DNA of 64,000 bases from Biscogniauxia marginata (lineage: Eukaryota > Ascomycota > Sordariomycetes > Xylariales > Xylariaceae): positions 1 through 64,000 of the forward strand of contig MU404195.1 of assembly GCA_022695795.1 (NCBI GenBank). Direction: 5' to 3'. The notes beneath the pieces were generated by a model. It did not search any database. It saw nothing but the letters and a program-made list of their open reading frames with translations, and had not been told where the DNA came from. This document shows positions 48,901 to 60,700 of the stretch, piece by piece. Numbering within the stretch: the stretch's first letter is position 1; every line of letters starts with the position of its first letter. Made by a program: the position numbers and the translations under genes.

Positions 48901-49629
48901 ATGGCGACGGCGGCATCGTCATCGACTAGCGGCACGGCCTCGTACGGGGACTGCGTCGCCGCGCTGCGGACATCGCTCTCCTTCCTCGAGTCGTCCGTAT
49001 CCACGCTCGGGAACGGCGTGTCCGACTTCCCCCGCCTGGTAAACGTGCTCAAGACAGTTCGGGTACGTACAATACATACATGCATTCATTATATACCTCT
49101 TGCCCTCCCTTCCTTCCTTCTTCACCATGAGAGCGAAGGAAATACCTCCTCCCCTTCCCCTTCCCCCGTTTCAAAAGTCCAACGCCTCGATCCCGAAATG
49201 CTGACACCAGGAAACCGACTCTAGCACTACGAGCTCGTACCCCAGCCCACCCTCGCCGCGGCCGAGGCCTCTCTGCGCGACGAGATCGGCCCCGCGATAG
49301 CGACGCTGCTCGACCGGGCCGACGCCCACATCGACCGAGTGGACCGGCACATCGAGGCGCTGAAGGCGCGGTCGGAGCTGCAGCAGGGGCGCCTCGAGGA
49401 CTCGTCCCCCTCCTCGTCGCCGTCGGCGCGGAAGCGCGGCGGCAAGGCAGCGGCGGCGGCGAGGAGCGCGCGGCTGGACCCGTCGGCGCGGCAGCGCGCC
49501 CGAGCCCTCCGCCAGCGCAAGGAGGCGCTGCAGTACAGCGTCGAGAGGCTCGAGCTCGAGGTCCTGCAGAAGGAGCGCGAGCTGCGCAAGAGGCTCGAGA
49601 GCGCCGCGGCGTCGACGGCGACGCCGTGA
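48901..49629 (+). CDS. SPC19: DASH complex subunit Spc19, two exons
   Basis: Exon 1 (48901-49062) and exon 2 (49225-49629) join in phase (donor GTACGT, acceptor CTCTAG; LKTVR|HYELVPQ) to 188 residues. The N-terminal YGDCVAALRTSLSFLESSVSTL and the following HYELVPQPTLAAAEASLRDEIGP segments are typical of fungal Spc19. Later residues (about 145-180) form a charged coiled coil. Spc19 is part of the DASH/Dam1 ring that couples kinetochores to spindle microtubules in the nucleus. The alanine- and arginine-rich linker in the middle is more GC-rich than the flanking sequence. As a core gene it suggests the end of the metabolic locus. Confidence 0.9.
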
Positions 49630-51596
49630 AGAAAAGAGGGAGAAAAAAACTTTTATTTGATACCCTGCTCGCGCGCATTTAAAGGCGATTCACGGACGGA
49701 GCATTGGTATCTAAGAGAGACATGGATGTTGGTTTTGGTGGAGGGATTTGGATTGCTGGTTACTCATGATGATGGACGAGACGAGAGTCTTTCACACGGA
49801 AGACAAAAAGCACATTTACCATCCATCCGACCACTAGTGTTTAGTGCTAAATACCCCCCTTATCTACGATACCCACCTTCGACAGCGGCGGCAGCAGAAT
49901 GGAAGAGCCTAGGGTGCAGCTAACAGAACTGAATTGCCAGACGAAAGAATATGCTTCTCTTTTGCTACAGACCAGGCTATACACACACAACCGGTTCATG
50001 AGCAATGCCTACTTCCCCCTTCCCCCCTCTCCCCAAACCCTGAAACTCAAAGGAGGGGGACATCCCCGGGATTGAGTCACACCCGGGCCAGCGACGCTCT
50101 CCCTCCCCCAAAGTCTCAAAAGCCGTCGCAGTTGCGGCGACCACAGACGACACCATCTAAGACAAACCAGCGGCCCAGGACCGGGAATGAGAAGTTGGGG
50201 GTGGGGTTGAAGTGGCTTCTGTTACTTACCTAGGTAGATACATAGAGTCTGTAGCTAGCTGATCAAGCCACGGACCATGATCATATCCCCCACCCCCCCT
50301 CCTTCTCCCCTCCCCTTCAACCAGAAGATGTCGGAAGTCGAGAAAGCGCAAAAAAAAAGGGAACAGACAAGACAGAAACGAATATTGGGGGAAAGGGGAA
50401 GAGGGAGGGGGAGGGGATCGGACGGGATGAAACCCAACCCCTTACAACCCAAAGACGTAATAAAATCATAATATAATACGTCGTGGTGGTGCACTGGTAT
50501 CATATGATGTCCGTGCGGGCCCATCTATCTGTCTCGTTGAGTCTTTACTGATAAAACCGCAACGTGAGAGAAAAACTATTACCTTACATATGATACATAA
50601 GGTACGTAAGTAGGTAGGTAGCTAACTCAAGTTTCGAGAGCCAATCGATGGACCGGCCCTTGTTCGAACCCTACGAGGGCCGACGAAACACATTCTATCA
50701 TCTTGTAGTCTAGGCAAGGAAATCGGCATCCTTAAAAAGATTTTTTAAAAATTGGGCAACACTTAATTCCCTTCCCGATATAGTTGGATACCTAGATCCG
50801 GCTTCTCAGCACGGATATTTGGATACTCGTAGCAACACACAGTTTTCCCCTTCACACGTGGTGTTACGAGGCACGCAATGTTGTTAACTTTTTTCAGGCG
50901 GTTTCTTTTTGCTTTTTGCTTTCGGTTTGTTGGGCGCCACTAAAGTGTACACTGATGGATCGACCCCCCTTTCCCCCCTTTCCCCCTTCCTCTTCCCGCC
51001 GTTTGACAGCCCACGAACCTGTGACGTAACGTTCGTAAATCCCGTTTCGTTCCAAAAGGCTCCCCTTCCCCCCTATCGCCTTAATTCGCCTACTTGCCCC
51101 TTCCAAATGTTTGCCCCCATTTTTTTTCAACCAAACTGCCTCAAAAGTGAGTTTAAAAAACAAGAGAATCAAAAGCAGAACAAAGAGCAAAATTACTCTG
51201 TTTCTCAGGAGGCCGTGGTATCGCTCAGAAGACCGGGTTTGTGGTATATCACACCAATATAGACAGGGAGAAGTGGTCAAGAGGAAAGAAAGAGGAAAAG
51301 AAAAGAAGAGAAAAAAGACAATAAACAATAAGTTCTTCGTTGTCGAAGAATAGTTGAAAAAAGCAAAAATAGGAAAAGGATGAGGCAAAGACAATAAATT
51401 CCGTGGTTGTGGTACCCCGATCTTACTCCAACACATGTCCATAACCTGTGTTCGTGTCCGTTCTCTCTAAAACCCATCCAGATATAAGTGAAGCCTATTC
51501 CTCGCCTCTTCTATGGGACGTCTCAGGAATTCGTCCAAGGCATTGGTCCCAAAGTGATCCATCCCACCGAAGCATGCCCAGCTAAACGATCGGTGC
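49630..51596. other. intergenic region between SPC19 and SHO1
   Basis: Nearly 2 kb between convergent genes. Pyrimidine- and purine-rich runs give long but featureless frames (for example 50894-51442). It probably carries the two 3' untranslated regions. TAGGTAGG tracts occur near 50230 and 50610. Confidence 0.6.
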
Positions 51597-52710
51597 TCAT
51601 AATAAAATGAGATAATTGCTGGGTGCAATTCCCGTGTCACCGTTATCTTTCCGCGCCTGCCACCATCTCCCGCTGACATCGCTGACTTCTAGAATCTCGT
51701 GTTTGGAAAATGAAATCTCGTTGGCGTCTTCCGGGTTTGCCTCGTAGCTGTAGATAGCCTTCGCTCGATACGGGTACTCAGTCGGAGCAGCGAGCTCGGG
51801 CTCGTTTTGTTGCTGCGGTGGCTTACTGACAGGCTGCTGGAAAGCAGGTGACGAGTTTCGAGGCGCGTTGCCGTTCAGCCCACCGACAGGCGATGGGTTC
51901 TCGAAGCCATTCAGTTGAGCAGATGTGTACATCTGAGGAGGTTGCGTAGAGGTGGAAGTCTCGGGCCGAGCGCCATAACCACCGTTCATGGTTTGTCGGT
52001 TCGCACTTGATTCTTTAGCAAGGGCGAAGGAATCAATAAATGCACGAGGAACAGCTGATGGAGCAGATCCGAAATAGAAAATCCACGCGAACTATTGCAG
52101 ATTTCACCATTAGTACAACTACGCGAATGATGTTGAGCGTCATGATCACCAGGCATAGGAGTGTTCATATAGAACACCTAGTAGAGCCTTCATGCTTCAA
52201 CTTACATTAACCATAGACAGCAGAATGAATCCAGCTGCGGCGGCTTCTCGCGCGCCTTCAGGAGAGTAGATTAGCGAGTTGACGGATGAAGTTGTGAGGA
52301 CTAGTCCACAACTCGTGTATCCGACCACAGCGATGTGATAAGTCTGAATGGAATCAGACGCGACGACGACAAATATCTTCACTATCAAGAATAACATGAA
52401 TACAACACTCCACCATGCGAACGTCGGGAAACGCAGATTCGGATCCGAGGGGTCTGAGTTGACCTGGCCGATGATACAGCTGATGAAGGAGATGATCCAT
52501 GCAAGCTAAGATCATGTTGTATTAGCATCTAATTAATCGTCGTTGGATTCCGACGCGCCAGCGAGGGACGGCACTTGGAGGGGATGCAGAAGGACAAGCG
52601 GGGGTCATACGTACGCCAGCAATAGATACCGTAGCGAGGGCAAAAGGATCGCCAATGATATTGCCCATATTGATGCCTTTGCGGCCGTAGCTCGCCCTGG
52701 GGTTTTCCAT
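51597..52710 (-). CDS. SHO1: high-osmolarity signalling protein Sho1, three exons
   Basis: Three exons (start ATG at 52710, joins VSIAG|LAWIISF and LLSMVN|FAWIFYF) give about 296 residues. I chose the second ATG in the first frame because the family begins close to [24 protein letters not shown]; the earlier ATG-like start at 52752 is less likely. Four membrane helices fill residues about 20-145. A Ser/Pro/Gln-rich cytosolic linker follows, and an SH3 domain ends the protein (residues about 240-296) with [39 protein letters not shown] split over the WW and ALYDY-like motifs. Sho1 anchors the HOG-pathway MAPKK Pbs2 at the plasma membrane through that SH3 domain. It is a core fungal gene, single copy. 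Confidence 0.95.
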
Positions 52711-54909
52711 TTTCCGCAGCGATGGGGAGTGAAGTGAGCCGTACGAGGGCATAAGGAAGAAGGTCCGTCGACGATTCGCGGCGTTCAGCCGAGAATGGGT
52801 TTAAAAGGGTTCAGAAAGTTTCTCGGGCTTCTAGTCAATTGTTGTGGCAACCCGAATACGTGACGGGTGCAGCTGGATGGCAAAAGAGAGGTACCGGCTT
52901 GCTGATCTCCCGAGCTGGAGTGGTGGCTGTGTGCAAAGGAAAGGAAGGTTGCAGGACCTAACAAATAAAGGTCGCTATTTGATTTGTCGAGTGGTCAAAG
53001 GCTACGTAGCTGGTTAAGATTCGGCGACGCTGGGGTTTATTTGGGTTTAGAGCAGTGGGTGGTACGAAAGAAGGACGGTCGGGAGAACTCAATTCTCTAA
53101 AAGGAGTGACTGGAAGTGGGTGTCGTCAAGTCAAGAGATGAGAGACTAAGAGCGTTTCTGGCCTTGATATGACGAGGCGTCACAGGGAAATACGTCGGGC
53201 GCGATGCGATCCGAAGCGGCTGTCAAGGATCGGATCGAGGTGGAGAAAGCCTATAGGGACGGAGAAAGCGAAAGCGAAATCGCTGTGTCGATGCCGGCTC
53301 GTGCTGTGGAATAGACTCTCGGTTGCCAAGCTGGTCCAATTGACTGACAGTGGCTGAAGTGGTGATCGTTGATTAGGCAGATGAAGTTTCGAGGTATGGG
53401 GTATTCAATTCCCTTCCGTGCTCGACTCCCTTTTCCCTTCCCTTTTTCTTAGTCGCCAGCAATTCCCAGATCTCTTTCTCTCGCAGCAACTCCCTAACCT
53501 CCGTGTCGCAGTTCCCGACAGCGCGAATTTCAACAAGAACACCAGACGACGAACGTGGGTCGTGAGAAGCGAAGTTGGATCGTTCCACGCCTGACAAAGC
53601 CTACTCGGTAGTTAAGAATCGAAAGGAGGTTGGTTTGAGAGAGGGAAGACTCGTCTTCGCGACTACAAGGCAGATCGGTGGGATCTGGCGGAGGATGGAG
53701 GGTAATTAAAGAAAGGATAAGCAGCTGAAGGGGACAGAAGAATGGAGAGTGTGTGGACAGGAAAGGCCTGGAAGGTTGTAAGAGGAATTGGCGAGAATTG
53801 GGAACGGATGGGGCGGGTGGAGAAAGCTTGGAAGGGCTCGGGTGTGCGAATATGCGCGAAAGGATGGCCAGGACATGGTCAGTGCGTCCAAGGTCGGCTC
53901 AGGTACCCTTCAATCTTCCGTTGTAGTGTACACTGGGTACCTACCTACACCTCCCCAGGTAGGTACTACTAAATGAAGGTTGGCAGCTGTTACTAAGCGT
54001 CGGTACAACAAAAGAGAATATGCAGAGTGGACTTGGCACATCTGCTGCCATAGCCATCTTGGGTAGTGTATACCTATACAAACATGTACATGCATATACA
54101 TATTCGAGGTTGCGTCGCAGCGTCGACAATGGGACATCAATCGGATGCGCAAGATGTACCAGATCCTATAGAACAAGTCTGTCTAACCTTGACCTTCGAG
54201 GGAGACACCTGCAACACTGTACAGCAACATATGCCCATGCAAACCCGACAGCATACATACCTACATGGACCTACCCTACTTACCTCACATGTGCATGTCA
54301 ACCTTTTTCACTGGGCATAACACGCATTGATAACTCGATGGATGGTGAGCTAGCCGATCAGAAAGCGAGACGACCAAGCAAATGTAATATTATATATCCA
54401 TATTCGACATCACCTCAATTATACGTTGGTAACGCACATACCTTATAAGTGTCAAATTGTAATTATAGTTATATAAACTACCTCCTACAAGGTATCATTA
54501 AGGGCTATATGTACATACTATATGTACCGTGTAGTACATATATTCGTAGGTAGGTACATGCGGACAAGGTTGGGGCTTAGTGTAGATATCGGGTTAGTGA
54601 GCCGTTCAAGTTTTTACCAATTTCGACAAACTTGGCTTAGCGCCCTCGCCGCTTTTGCTCAGGCTCGGCTCACCTGATTATCAGTCACCTGACTGAGGAA
54701 CTACATTTATGTATAATTTATGCAGAGCGAAACGGTCCTCAAACGGTTACATTTTAATCGTCAACTCAAGGCAGCCTTACTGGTGGGCAGGGGTATAAGA
54801 CGAGGTATGTATAACTTCCTAGGAAGTCACTCCAGTTGCACGGTTCTGCATTTTACTGTTTTTAATGCGCCCACTAGTAGGTAGGTAGGTTTAAACGAAC
54901 CGACAACAC
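52711..54909. other. long SHO1 upstream region
   Basis: About 2.2 kb with no convincing gene. Frames at 53706-54448 are short and overlap on both strands. TAGG/ACCT tracts are visible at 53938-53972 and 54546-54560. Part of it is the SHO1 promoter and leader. Confidence 0.55.
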
Positions 54910-56150
54910 TTTCGCTCTACAGAAGACATAACTGCCCAAACCTGCCATGTAACTATTGCAAGAAGGAAGGACATATTGCAACACCACAGGACTGTCCTGG
55001 ACTGTCGTCGGTCGATGAAGAGACCATGGCAGCAGAAGAGGTACGAATACTTTCCAATAGACTTGAAACTTCGATCCTAATATTTATCGCAAGGGGCTTG
55101 TTTATCCAATACCGGACCTTCGATTTCCTGATTTGAAGGACTCGATCACACAAATCAGCAGCATTAACTACCTACTCCATTATTACAAAAAGTGCGTAAA
55201 TCTGAGAGTCATTATTCTTCTTGGGTCGCAGGCTCAAAGCGACATTCTTTCGCCATTCAGGCACACAACACCTGCTCCTCCCAACACCGTCTTTCCGGCC
55301 CACACCAACTTCCACTTCACGGCTGCACTATCTGCATCTGGATTTTGTGTCATGGTCAAAAGGTCTCTCGGATATTCATCGCAGGCCCAGAGCCACTGAC
55401 CGTACAAAGCGGGAAGCAGTTCGATACTGACAAACTGAGGGGCATACGGGATACGTTTGGTCTGGCTGCCGCTATCAGCGATGAGAAAATCAGGCGCACT
55501 TACTGGGAAAGAACTTGCTTCTACGCATCATTGTTCTCCCAAGCGCGACTTGAAAAGGAGGGTTTAGTAGAACCACTATCATCAACTGATTTGGCTCCAG
55601 TCTTCCGCGATTGGCTGTCCTATAAGCATTTTACCGACTGCGATATCAAGAACCTCGAGCAAACTGCTGGGGGACTGACTCTCGGGCTTCTGCAGATCTC
55701 CACGATCCTAGCTAACAGGATAAAGGGCAAAGTTGGTAGAGAGGGTCCATTCTACCGAGGATACCGAGGGAAGTACGATGGGTTAGCTTTCAAAAATGTC
55801 AAGCAACTTTTTTACCGTGTATCCAGAATCATCTCGAATCCAGAGACGCATGAAGAAATGAAATCAAGCATAGAAGGTCAAAGCAACGCAGGAGAGATTT
55901 TCCAGACTACATTCCAAGTGACCCGGGTGGTCGACTGGCCATTCAATATCAGCTTATCGACAACCAAGATGGTAAGGGTCCCTCGTCGGAATGGAAATGG
56001 GCTATATGACAAGGTATAGGGAGAAAAATTAGGGAATGACTATCTCTATCGGGTTAACTAACACATTTGTGAATCTCCTTGAAGGTAAGACCGCACAAGA
56101 CCTGATCCACGTTCCTCGAGGATCCTTAGTAAGATTTTGTGATTAGCACA
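54910..56150 (+). CDS. uncertain multi-exon coding region with a CCHC-like knuckle
   Basis: A first open segment (about 54900-55040) encodes CNYCKKEGHIATPQDC, a variant zinc-knuckle (CX2CX4HX6C), then a donor-like GTACGA. A second open segment runs from 55192 to about 55970 without an ATG and looks coding from about 55340 on (mixed charged residues, few rare patterns: FDTDKLRGIRDTFGLAA, YWERTCFYASLFSQARLEKEGL). A donor ATG|GTAAGG at about 55970 and acceptor CTTGAAG at about 56086 are possible. I recognise no family. It may be a fungal-specific gene, or the remnant of a transposon gag-like protein. Exon limits are not settled and 5' sequence may be missing. Confidence 0.35.
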
Positions 56151-56391
56151 AGGTAGTAGCCGCCAATGCACTTGTTTTCACTCTCAAACCAACAAAAGAA
56201 AAAGGTGGATGAAAAGTGGATGGATTAAGCAAAACTATCTAGAACATAAACGCAACTAAACTAGTCTGTCCGGAGAATCCTCGGGCCGTCCCACACACTA
56301 GGTTGACAGTTGAAGTATTTTTTTCTGAAATTTTTAAAGGCTTTTTTTTTTAGTCACTACTCGCAAGGGAGGAAACGAAAATATTAAAAAA

Positions 56392-56481
56392 TGGGGTGGA
56401 CCGGGCTTGAACCGATGACCTTTAGATTTATGAGTGAAGTTTTTCTTCAGTCTAACGCGCTCCCAGCTGCGCCACCGCCCC
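56392..56481 (-). tRNA. tRNA-Phe (GAA) with a 17-base intron
   Basis: On the minus strand the sequence folds as a full cloverleaf: D arm GCGC/GCGC, anticodon stem TTAGA/TCTAA with loop CTGAAGA (anticodon GAA), T arm ATCGG-TTCAAGC-CCGGT, discriminator A. The 17 bases between position 37 and 38 are at the standard intron site. Exonic length is 73. The B box GGTTCAAGCC is intact and a run of six T follows at once as the Pol III terminator. The acceptor stem has one C:A mismatch at pair 5-68, which would be a normal C:G pair if A68 were G. Confidence 0.93.
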
Positions 56482-56670
56482 ATTGGCGATCTATAACTTT
56501 TCTTATTTCAAATTAAATACCACTTAAGATTAAAAGTTGATTTTATAAACTTATTATTTTTTATGAATTATATAAAATTTTTGTTTTTATTTTTAATTAA
56601 TTAATATAATTAACTATAACATACTATATAAGCGAGTGGATAAAATAAATTAATAAATAAAATAAATTAT
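56482..56670. other. AT-rich spacer between tRNA and LTR
   Basis: About 190 bases made almost wholly of A and T, with no gene. It is either RIP spill-over next to the retroelement or part of an older inserted element. Confidence 0.6.
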
Positions 56671-57698
56671 AACGAACCTCTTTATATATTTTTAGTTAAC
56701 TGACTTTATAAGTAAGTACGTACTAGGTTTTCTTAATTTAAAAGTAATAATGATTTAAAATTAATTCAAGTGATTCATAACATTTTATTCGTTAAAAAGA
56801 TTTCAAAGTACTTTCATTATAATGTTAAAAAGTAATTATAATCTTAAATTAATAACTAAAAAACTAGAATAAATAACTAAAAACAAAGGAAATTCCATCC
56901 TTTTTATATTAATTTTTTCTTTTATATAAATAAAGTAAATAATAAATCGTATATTTTTAATTTATTATTTATTATTCGTTAAATAATAAATAACACATTT
57001 TTAATTCATTATTCACTATTCGTAATTACGTGATTCGCACGTGCTTAATATTTCGATAGTCGTAATATTATTTTTCTTCTTTAAGAATCTTTGTTTTAAA
57101 AATAAAAAAGGATTTGTTAAACCTTTTTTTTATTTGTTAAAGACCTCAAATTTTCTTTAACTTACTTTATTATATTTTATTATATTAATAAAAATCGCAA
57201 AGAAAATTCTCGCGTCTCGCGTTATATTAAGAAATCGATTAAAATAAACTTATTCTTATAAACTTTATTACTTTTAATAATAATAATAAAAATTTATTTA
57301 TATTATAAACATATTAAAAAAGGGTATATTACTTTCGAGGATTTCGATCGTTATAACGAATATATTCAAATAAGGCGGTCCCGTTATGATATTTTTAATA
57401 TTACAAGGAAAAGTGTTACTAAAATCACACGATAATTTTAATAAATAAAAATGGAATTAAAAAAGGCTAATATTACTATTAAGGTTACTATAAATAAGGC
57501 CCGTCGCCTTCGCATTTAAAAGCGTTTGTAATTTAAAAAGTTACAAAAAATAATTACTCGGGGTTTTAATTCTATCGAGGAACTAAAACGTGTAAAGCGT
57601 GAAAAAGCAAAACAAGAGCGCCTTATTACAAAACAGCAGCGCACGGAGGAACCGCTATGCCGGTCCAAACTCGAGCAAGGTATGCTTACTTCGAAGGC
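56671..57698 (-). repeat. 3' LTR of the Gypsy element (outer end firm, inner end inferred)
   Basis: The outer end at 56671 is set by the start of the match with the other LTR. The inner end is inferred from a polypurine tract on the minus strand at 57699-57712 (AAAGGAGGGGAAGG), which normally abuts the 3' LTR. This predicts an LTR of about 1.0 kb. Confidence 0.55.
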
Positions 57699-57712
57699 CT
57701 TCCCCTCCTTTA
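57699..57712 (-). promoter_or_regulatory. candidate polypurine tract (plus-strand primer site)
   Basis: Fourteen purines in a row on the element's sense strand, placed just before the supposed 3' LTR. In AT-rich RIP-altered sequence such a G-rich run stands out. Confidence 0.5.
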
Positions 57713-60700
57713 ACTAGTCTCAATTAAATTCTCAGGTCTTCCCGGCCGATCCGGGTTTTAGCGGTAATACTTAGCAAGCTTAGCCGTTAGGTTCTTTAAA
57801 TGCCTAAGTAGTTCTCACGTGTTTTTTTCGAGTGAGTAGCCTTCCTATTTAACAAAATACTATAATTAACTATTAACTTGTCTTAAATTTAATATCTTTT
57901 TAACTTTATACTTATTAGGGTTTTCTTTAAAATTTAATTGTTTTTTTAATAAGACGTTTTTTAATACTGGTTTTAAAAGTAAAACATGAAATATAAAATG
58001 TATTTTAGATTTTTTTAATAACGAGAGTTTATAATTAACTTTTAAGATTATTTCCTTAATTTTATATGGTTTTAACTTCTTAAATTTAAGTTTTTTGTTA
58101 AGCCGTTTTATTTTAATTTAAGGTGTTTTTGTTATTATATCTTATTATTAACGAAGCAAATAAATCATATTTCTTTTCCTAAGAATTAATCCTTTAATTC
58201 TTTTTCTATTATAATACTTTATTATTTTTTTATAGTTATTATTATATTACCTAGACTTTTTCGGATAGTACTTCTACTCTCGGGGTTTCTATTTCGACTT
58301 TTAATACTTTTATAAATTCGATTAGTTGTTTTTAGACTTCCGCTTTCTACTTATATACTACCTCGTATAGTGACATCTTTATATCTTCGTTAACCGAAAT
58401 GTTATATATTATTTAAGTTATTAATAGCAATTCTACTTAATTATTCATTTCCTAGTTAATATAACTTCGTAAATATTGTTTTATTATCTAGTTTAATCTC
58501 TTTATTTATTTATTTATCTAGGAATAATACGTTATAAATAATTTTTATTTAACTCTTATTTGTTTTATTAAGTTTATTTAAAATTTTAAAATAAATAACT
58601 TATCTTTATTTAAAATAATGCGTTTTGGTAGTTTGTGTTTATTAACGTATTCTTTTAAGAAATTAAAAGCTAGTTATTTTATTATACTTAACTCGTTAAA
58701 CGGTAAGAAATAAGCATATTTCATAAGTTTATTAACGATTACCTATATATTATTATAAGGTACTCTTATAATAAGATCTTTTAACTTAAGGAGTTTTACT
58801 ACGAAATCCTATGTAATTATATGTCACGCTTTGTTAAGTATTTAAGTTAATTATAATAGTTTATATAGTTTATATCGTGATGTTTTAGCCTTATTATAAA
58901 CATTATAATTTTTCATAATTCTTTTAACTGTTTATTACATTCTTAAAAAGTTAAATTCTTTTTAAAGTCGTTTTATCGTTTTAAAAATTCCTTAGTAACC
59001 GTATAAAGGATGTTCGTGGAATTCTTTAACGAATTCGTTTTATACTCGTTTTAATATATAAACCTTTTCCTTATACGAGAGAAGTTCGTTACTAAATCCT
59101 TGCTAAAACTACAATTACTTTTCTTTTTAATTATAATTTTCCTTGAAACGTAATTTCTAGTCTCCTATGTTAATTTGTATATAAACTAATATAATTAATT
59201 CGTTATTTTATTATTTAAACATTTAGACATCTCTTTTATTAATTTTTAACTTATAATCTCCTTTTCTACTAAGCAAGTCTATTTAAACGTTTTCCTTTCC
59301 CTTAATATAATAAATTTTAAAATTAAACTTAAACAAAAAAATCATTTAACGTTTATATTTTTAATTAAGCGTTTATATTATTATAAATCATGTAAAATTA
59401 TTATAATCTAAATAAATATTAATAGGTTCTTTAGTTTTACTAAGCCATAGTTCCTATTCTTTTAATGCTTTAATAACTATTAATAGTTCCTTGTTATAAA
59501 TCTAATAATTTAGTTTAGCACTATGTAGTGCCTTAGATAAGTACGTGACTAAGTACCATTTTCCATTATTTTCTAGCTACTTTAAAACTGCTTTAATAGC
59601 GAAATCTAAGGCGTTTATCTTTAGTCGCTTCTTTTTGTTTTCGTTTAGGAGTTTATATATAACCTCGCTAGTTATTACCTCTTTTAGCTACTAAAAAGCC
59701 TATCTAGCTTTTTTAGTAAAATAAAAAGTTTTTCTTATTTTCGCTAAAATAATTAGTTTTATTAATAGTTTAGTAATTCGCCTAAAATCTTAAATAAGTT
59801 ATTTAACATAATTAATAAAGCCAAGAAATGCGCGTACGTTTATAACATTCTTAGGTTTTAACTAATTCTTAATTATTACTATTTTTCCTTTTTAAATATA
59901 AATTTCTTTTAGGCTTATTATAAACCTTAAATAATCTAATTTTCTAATATATTATTTACTTTTAGTTAAATAAACAAGTAAGTTTATCTTCTCTAGGGCT
60001 TTTAACATTTACTTTATATATTATTTATATTTCTTCTCGCCTTTTAAGTAAATTAATATATTATCTAAATAAATAAATATAAATTTATCTAGAAATTTAC
60101 AAAGAACCATTATAATTATATATTAAAATATAATAAGTACGTTAATAAGTTTAAACGGCATAACTTTATACTTATAATATCTATATATTGTTTAAAAAGT
60201 GATATATTATTTGTATTCTTTAGCTATTTTAATTATATAATAACCATTACGAAGGTTTAATGCTATAAAGATTTAAGCTTTATTAATTTATTTTCTTATA
60301 AGTTTTATTAGTAGTAACGAGTATCCGTTCTTTTTAGTTATCTTATTAAAGTGTTAGTAATCGATCACTTGTCGCCATACTAGATTTCCTTTTTCATTAA
60401 TACGTTACTTTCCGTTTTTATCGACCTTTAATACCATAATTGCTAGGTATCTTAACGAGGATTTTAATTCTTAAATATATCTTTTATTAAGATCTTTTTA
60501 AATTCCTTTTTATAGTACTTTTTATTTTTCCTAATTTATAAGATATATTAAAAATAGTTTTAATTATTTTCTTTCTTTAAAATAGATTTAGTGGTTTCAT
60601 TAGTTATGTTTTAGTAATTCTTTTTTTATTCTATTTTTAAACAATTTATAAAAACGTAGGTATTTGCGTAATACTTTTTTCGTTAAATTTTTAAGCTTAG

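Noticed and set aside
49049..49678. Minus-strand frame of 209 codons
   Set aside because: Arginine- and alanine-rich antisense shadow of the SPC19 exon.
50894..51442. Minus-strand frame of 182 codons between SPC19 and SHO1
   Set aside because: Made of purine and pyrimidine runs in the 3' flanks; no family feature and no proper composition.
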